Source: Chondrus crispus
Lineage: Eukaryota; Rhodophyta; Florideophyceae; Gigartinales; Gigartinaceae
Direction of reading: 5' to 3'
Length of the DNA stretch: 64,000 nt
NCBI RefSeq assembly: GCF_000350225.1
Contig: NW_005179343.1
Location: 275,097 to 339,096 of the forward strand
A program made the translations under genes and the position numbers. Positions 63,057 through 64,000 of this stretch are shown here, in pieces. Position 1 is the stretch's first letter. Each line of letters begins with the position of its first letter. The notes under the pieces were generated by a model. It had not been told where the DNA came from and searched no databases. It was given only the letters and a program-made list of their open reading frames with translations.

Positions 63057-63061
63057 CCCAC
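63057..63061. repeat. C2 target-site duplication, right
   Basis: CCCAC, matching 55173-55177. It fixes the unusual TA...TA ends of C2. Confidence 0.9.
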
Positions 63062-63371
63062 AACCGCTCCCACGTCGTCGATTGAATTCCGAACTACTGC
63101 GTCTCCCGCCACTGCCAGCGCCCTCTTTAAATGCCCCACCCGCAATTGCTGTGCATTGCGTATCGTTGGCGCTAGCCCCTGGTATTGTGCCGGTGATCGG
63201 GGAAGCCGTTGTAGTCACGAGAACAGCGTCAGGAACTATAGAAGACATCTCCATGAACCCAAGTGTTGGGAGAGACACACGTTTGGATTGCCACCACCGA
63301 TTTGAGAGCTTGAAAATCGGGTTGCTTCCACTCAGCGAGCTCAATGTAGTGACGAAGTCATTTACATGCAT
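63062..63371 (-). pseudogene. N-terminal part of transposase-YqaJ gene
   Basis: The ATG at 63371 opens a frame of 103 codons up to the C2 insertion (MHVNDFVTTLSSLSG...). It continues in phase at 55177 into the Arg/Gly-rich stretch. No domain is recognised. It starts 90 bases inside the right end of the transposon, a natural place for a transposase start. Confidence 0.6.
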
Positions 63372-63427
63372 AGGGATGCGATTGGTTCTTTATGGACGTT
63401 CTAAAATGCCCCTTAAAACGGGTCTCT

Positions 63428-63460
63428 TGATCAGTATACTGATCATGGCAGGCATTAGGG
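63428..63460. repeat. Right terminal inverted repeat
   Basis: The palindrome TGATCAGTATACTGATCA (63428-63445) is followed by TGGCAGGCATTAGGG, the inverse of the left end. Confidence 0.88.
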
Positions 63461-63464
63461 ATAT
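63461..63464. repeat. ATAT duplication right of DNA transposon
   Basis: Matches 51526-51529. Confidence 0.75.
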
Positions 63465-64000
63465 AGAAAAAGGGGAATTCAATGAAGATTATAGTTTGAA
63501 TAGGGTTCAAATCTGCATGATTAGGACCGAAGGATATTCGAGAGAGACGGATAGGGTATCAAGAATGCATGAGTGTGATTTTCGGTAAACTATATCTAAG
63601 AATGACCAGGAAGGATGGAGACGGCAGATGTCATTGGAGTGATGGTCTGCTGTAAGGCCGACCCAGTTCCGGTGGCGGGGGTACATTTCCCATTGTTGTC
63701 GAGCGGATAGTAGTCAAGAATCATCTGCCCAGAGTCCATCAACAGATCAAAGCACCACAAGATCTGCCACATATGCCGCCGAAGCAACCGCGAAAGATAG
63801 ACAAGAAGACGAAACACATCGCCCTTTCGACTGAGAACCATTCTGTCCTTGTGGTGAGCTACTGTACTATATTGGCTTCAGCGAGTATTCGCGCATGTGC
63901 ACGTGATCCGTCGAGCGGCACAACGATGTACTGTACCAGGCTTGCGTTTGTTGCGGGCAGGTACCTTGCTGGAGGTCAAGGGAGGTCAAAACGGGGGCAT
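63465..64000. other. Right edge, unassigned
   Basis: An 81-codon frame on the minus strand (63596-63841, with a real ATG at 63841) has no feature I recognise. It might be a host exon or chance. Nothing else is seen. Confidence 0.4.

Larger units (their letters stand above)
51838..63371 (-). pseudogene. Transposase-YqaJ fusion gene, split by C2
   Basis: One minus-strand gene reads from the ATG at 63371 to TGA at 51838. C2 plus its 5-bp duplication (7,884 bases, a multiple of three) interrupts it, so the frame is the same on both sides. The remaining 3.65 kb would encode about 1,200 residues. Regions in order: N-terminal unknown domain; Arg/Gly-rich stretch; transposase-like region; YqaJ nuclease; cysteine-rich tail. 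Breaks are TGA at 54861 and 53955, TAG at 52472, and one extra base in each of two homopolymers (G11 at 53653-53663, C9 at 52193-52201). Each of the three stops could come from CGA or CAG by one C-to-T change. That coding sense resumes after every break, and that gene and ends fit each other, argues for one former gene. Confidence 0.75.
51530..63460 (-). mobile_element. DNA transposon with transposase-YqaJ gene
   Basis: The ends are inverted repeats: CCCTAATGCC plus GCC and an 18-bp palindrome on the left (51530-51566), and their reverse complement on the right (63428-63460). They are flanked by ATAT. Without the nested C2 and its duplication the element is about 4.05 kb. A single minus-strand gene fills it, starting about 90 bases from the right end and ending about 300 bases from the left end. 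CCC...GGG ends and a 4-bp palindromic AT-only duplication recall piggyBac (CCC, TTAA), but the protein is not a simple piggyBac transposase. Confidence 0.85.

Noticed and set aside
1-64000. CRISPR arrays, operons, ribosome binding sites, rRNA
   Set aside because: No spaced short repeats, no polycistronic gene order and no rRNA sequence seen; the content is eukaryotic.

Overview
This is eukaryotic DNA made almost entirely of transposable elements, several inserted inside one another. There are no operons, ribosome binding sites or bacterial genes. I recognise Ty3/gypsy elements with chromodomains, Ty1/copia elements primed by half of initiator tRNA-Met, a solo LTR, and a large DNA transposon. 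Together with GC of roughly one half and few signs of introns, this suggests an alga or another protist. A red alga is my best guess, but no host gene here proves it. LTR divergences were counted by eye and no alignment was run.

Layout. 1-5422: old repeats, a diverged LTR (2295 to about 2965) and a chromodomain remnant, with no intact gene. 5423-18174: E1, a minus-strand gypsy-type element with a Gag gene and no recognisable polymerase (LTRs 5428-5956 and 17675-18169, target duplication CCACC). E1 is interrupted at GTAC by E2 (8659-14620, minus), a nearly complete gypsy element whose two 371-bp LTRs look identical. 18175-23180: E3, a decayed plus-strand gypsy element. 23181-37359: E4, a 14.2-kb plus-strand gypsy element (641-bp LTRs, target duplication CCTAC). 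After pol it carries an extra 5.5-kb module with a long antisense gene. 37360-42911: no gene seen, but a striking three-way palindrome at 42023-42098. 42912-51300: a tandem duplication of the 5' part of an unrecognised membrane-protein gene. One copy is split by copia element C1 (43946-48844) and the other carries a solo LTR (49447-49771). 51526-63464: a DNA transposon with palindromic terminal inverted repeats, CCCTAAT ends and an ATAT duplication. It encodes one long minus-strand protein combining a DDE-transposase-like region, a YqaJ-type nuclease and a cysteine-rich tail. Copia element C2 (55178-63056, minus) sits inside that gene. 63465-64000: unassigned.

How the parts work together. Each retroelement carries some of the set Gag, protease, reverse transcriptase, RNase H and integrase, but most copies have frameshifts or in-frame stops. 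E1 lacks pol and would need enzymes from another element. E1, E3 and E4 share the same primer-binding sequence and so may share a tRNA primer and a machinery. Insertion order is clear: E2 entered E1, C2 entered the DNA transposon, and C1 entered an already duplicated gene segment.

Most interesting are (1) the transposase-YqaJ transposon, (2) the antisense gene module of E4 together with a hairpin array in its LTR, (3) a textbook -1 frameshift signal in E2, (4) the three-way palindrome at 42 kb, and (5) a zinc-finger reading frame upstream of gag in C2.
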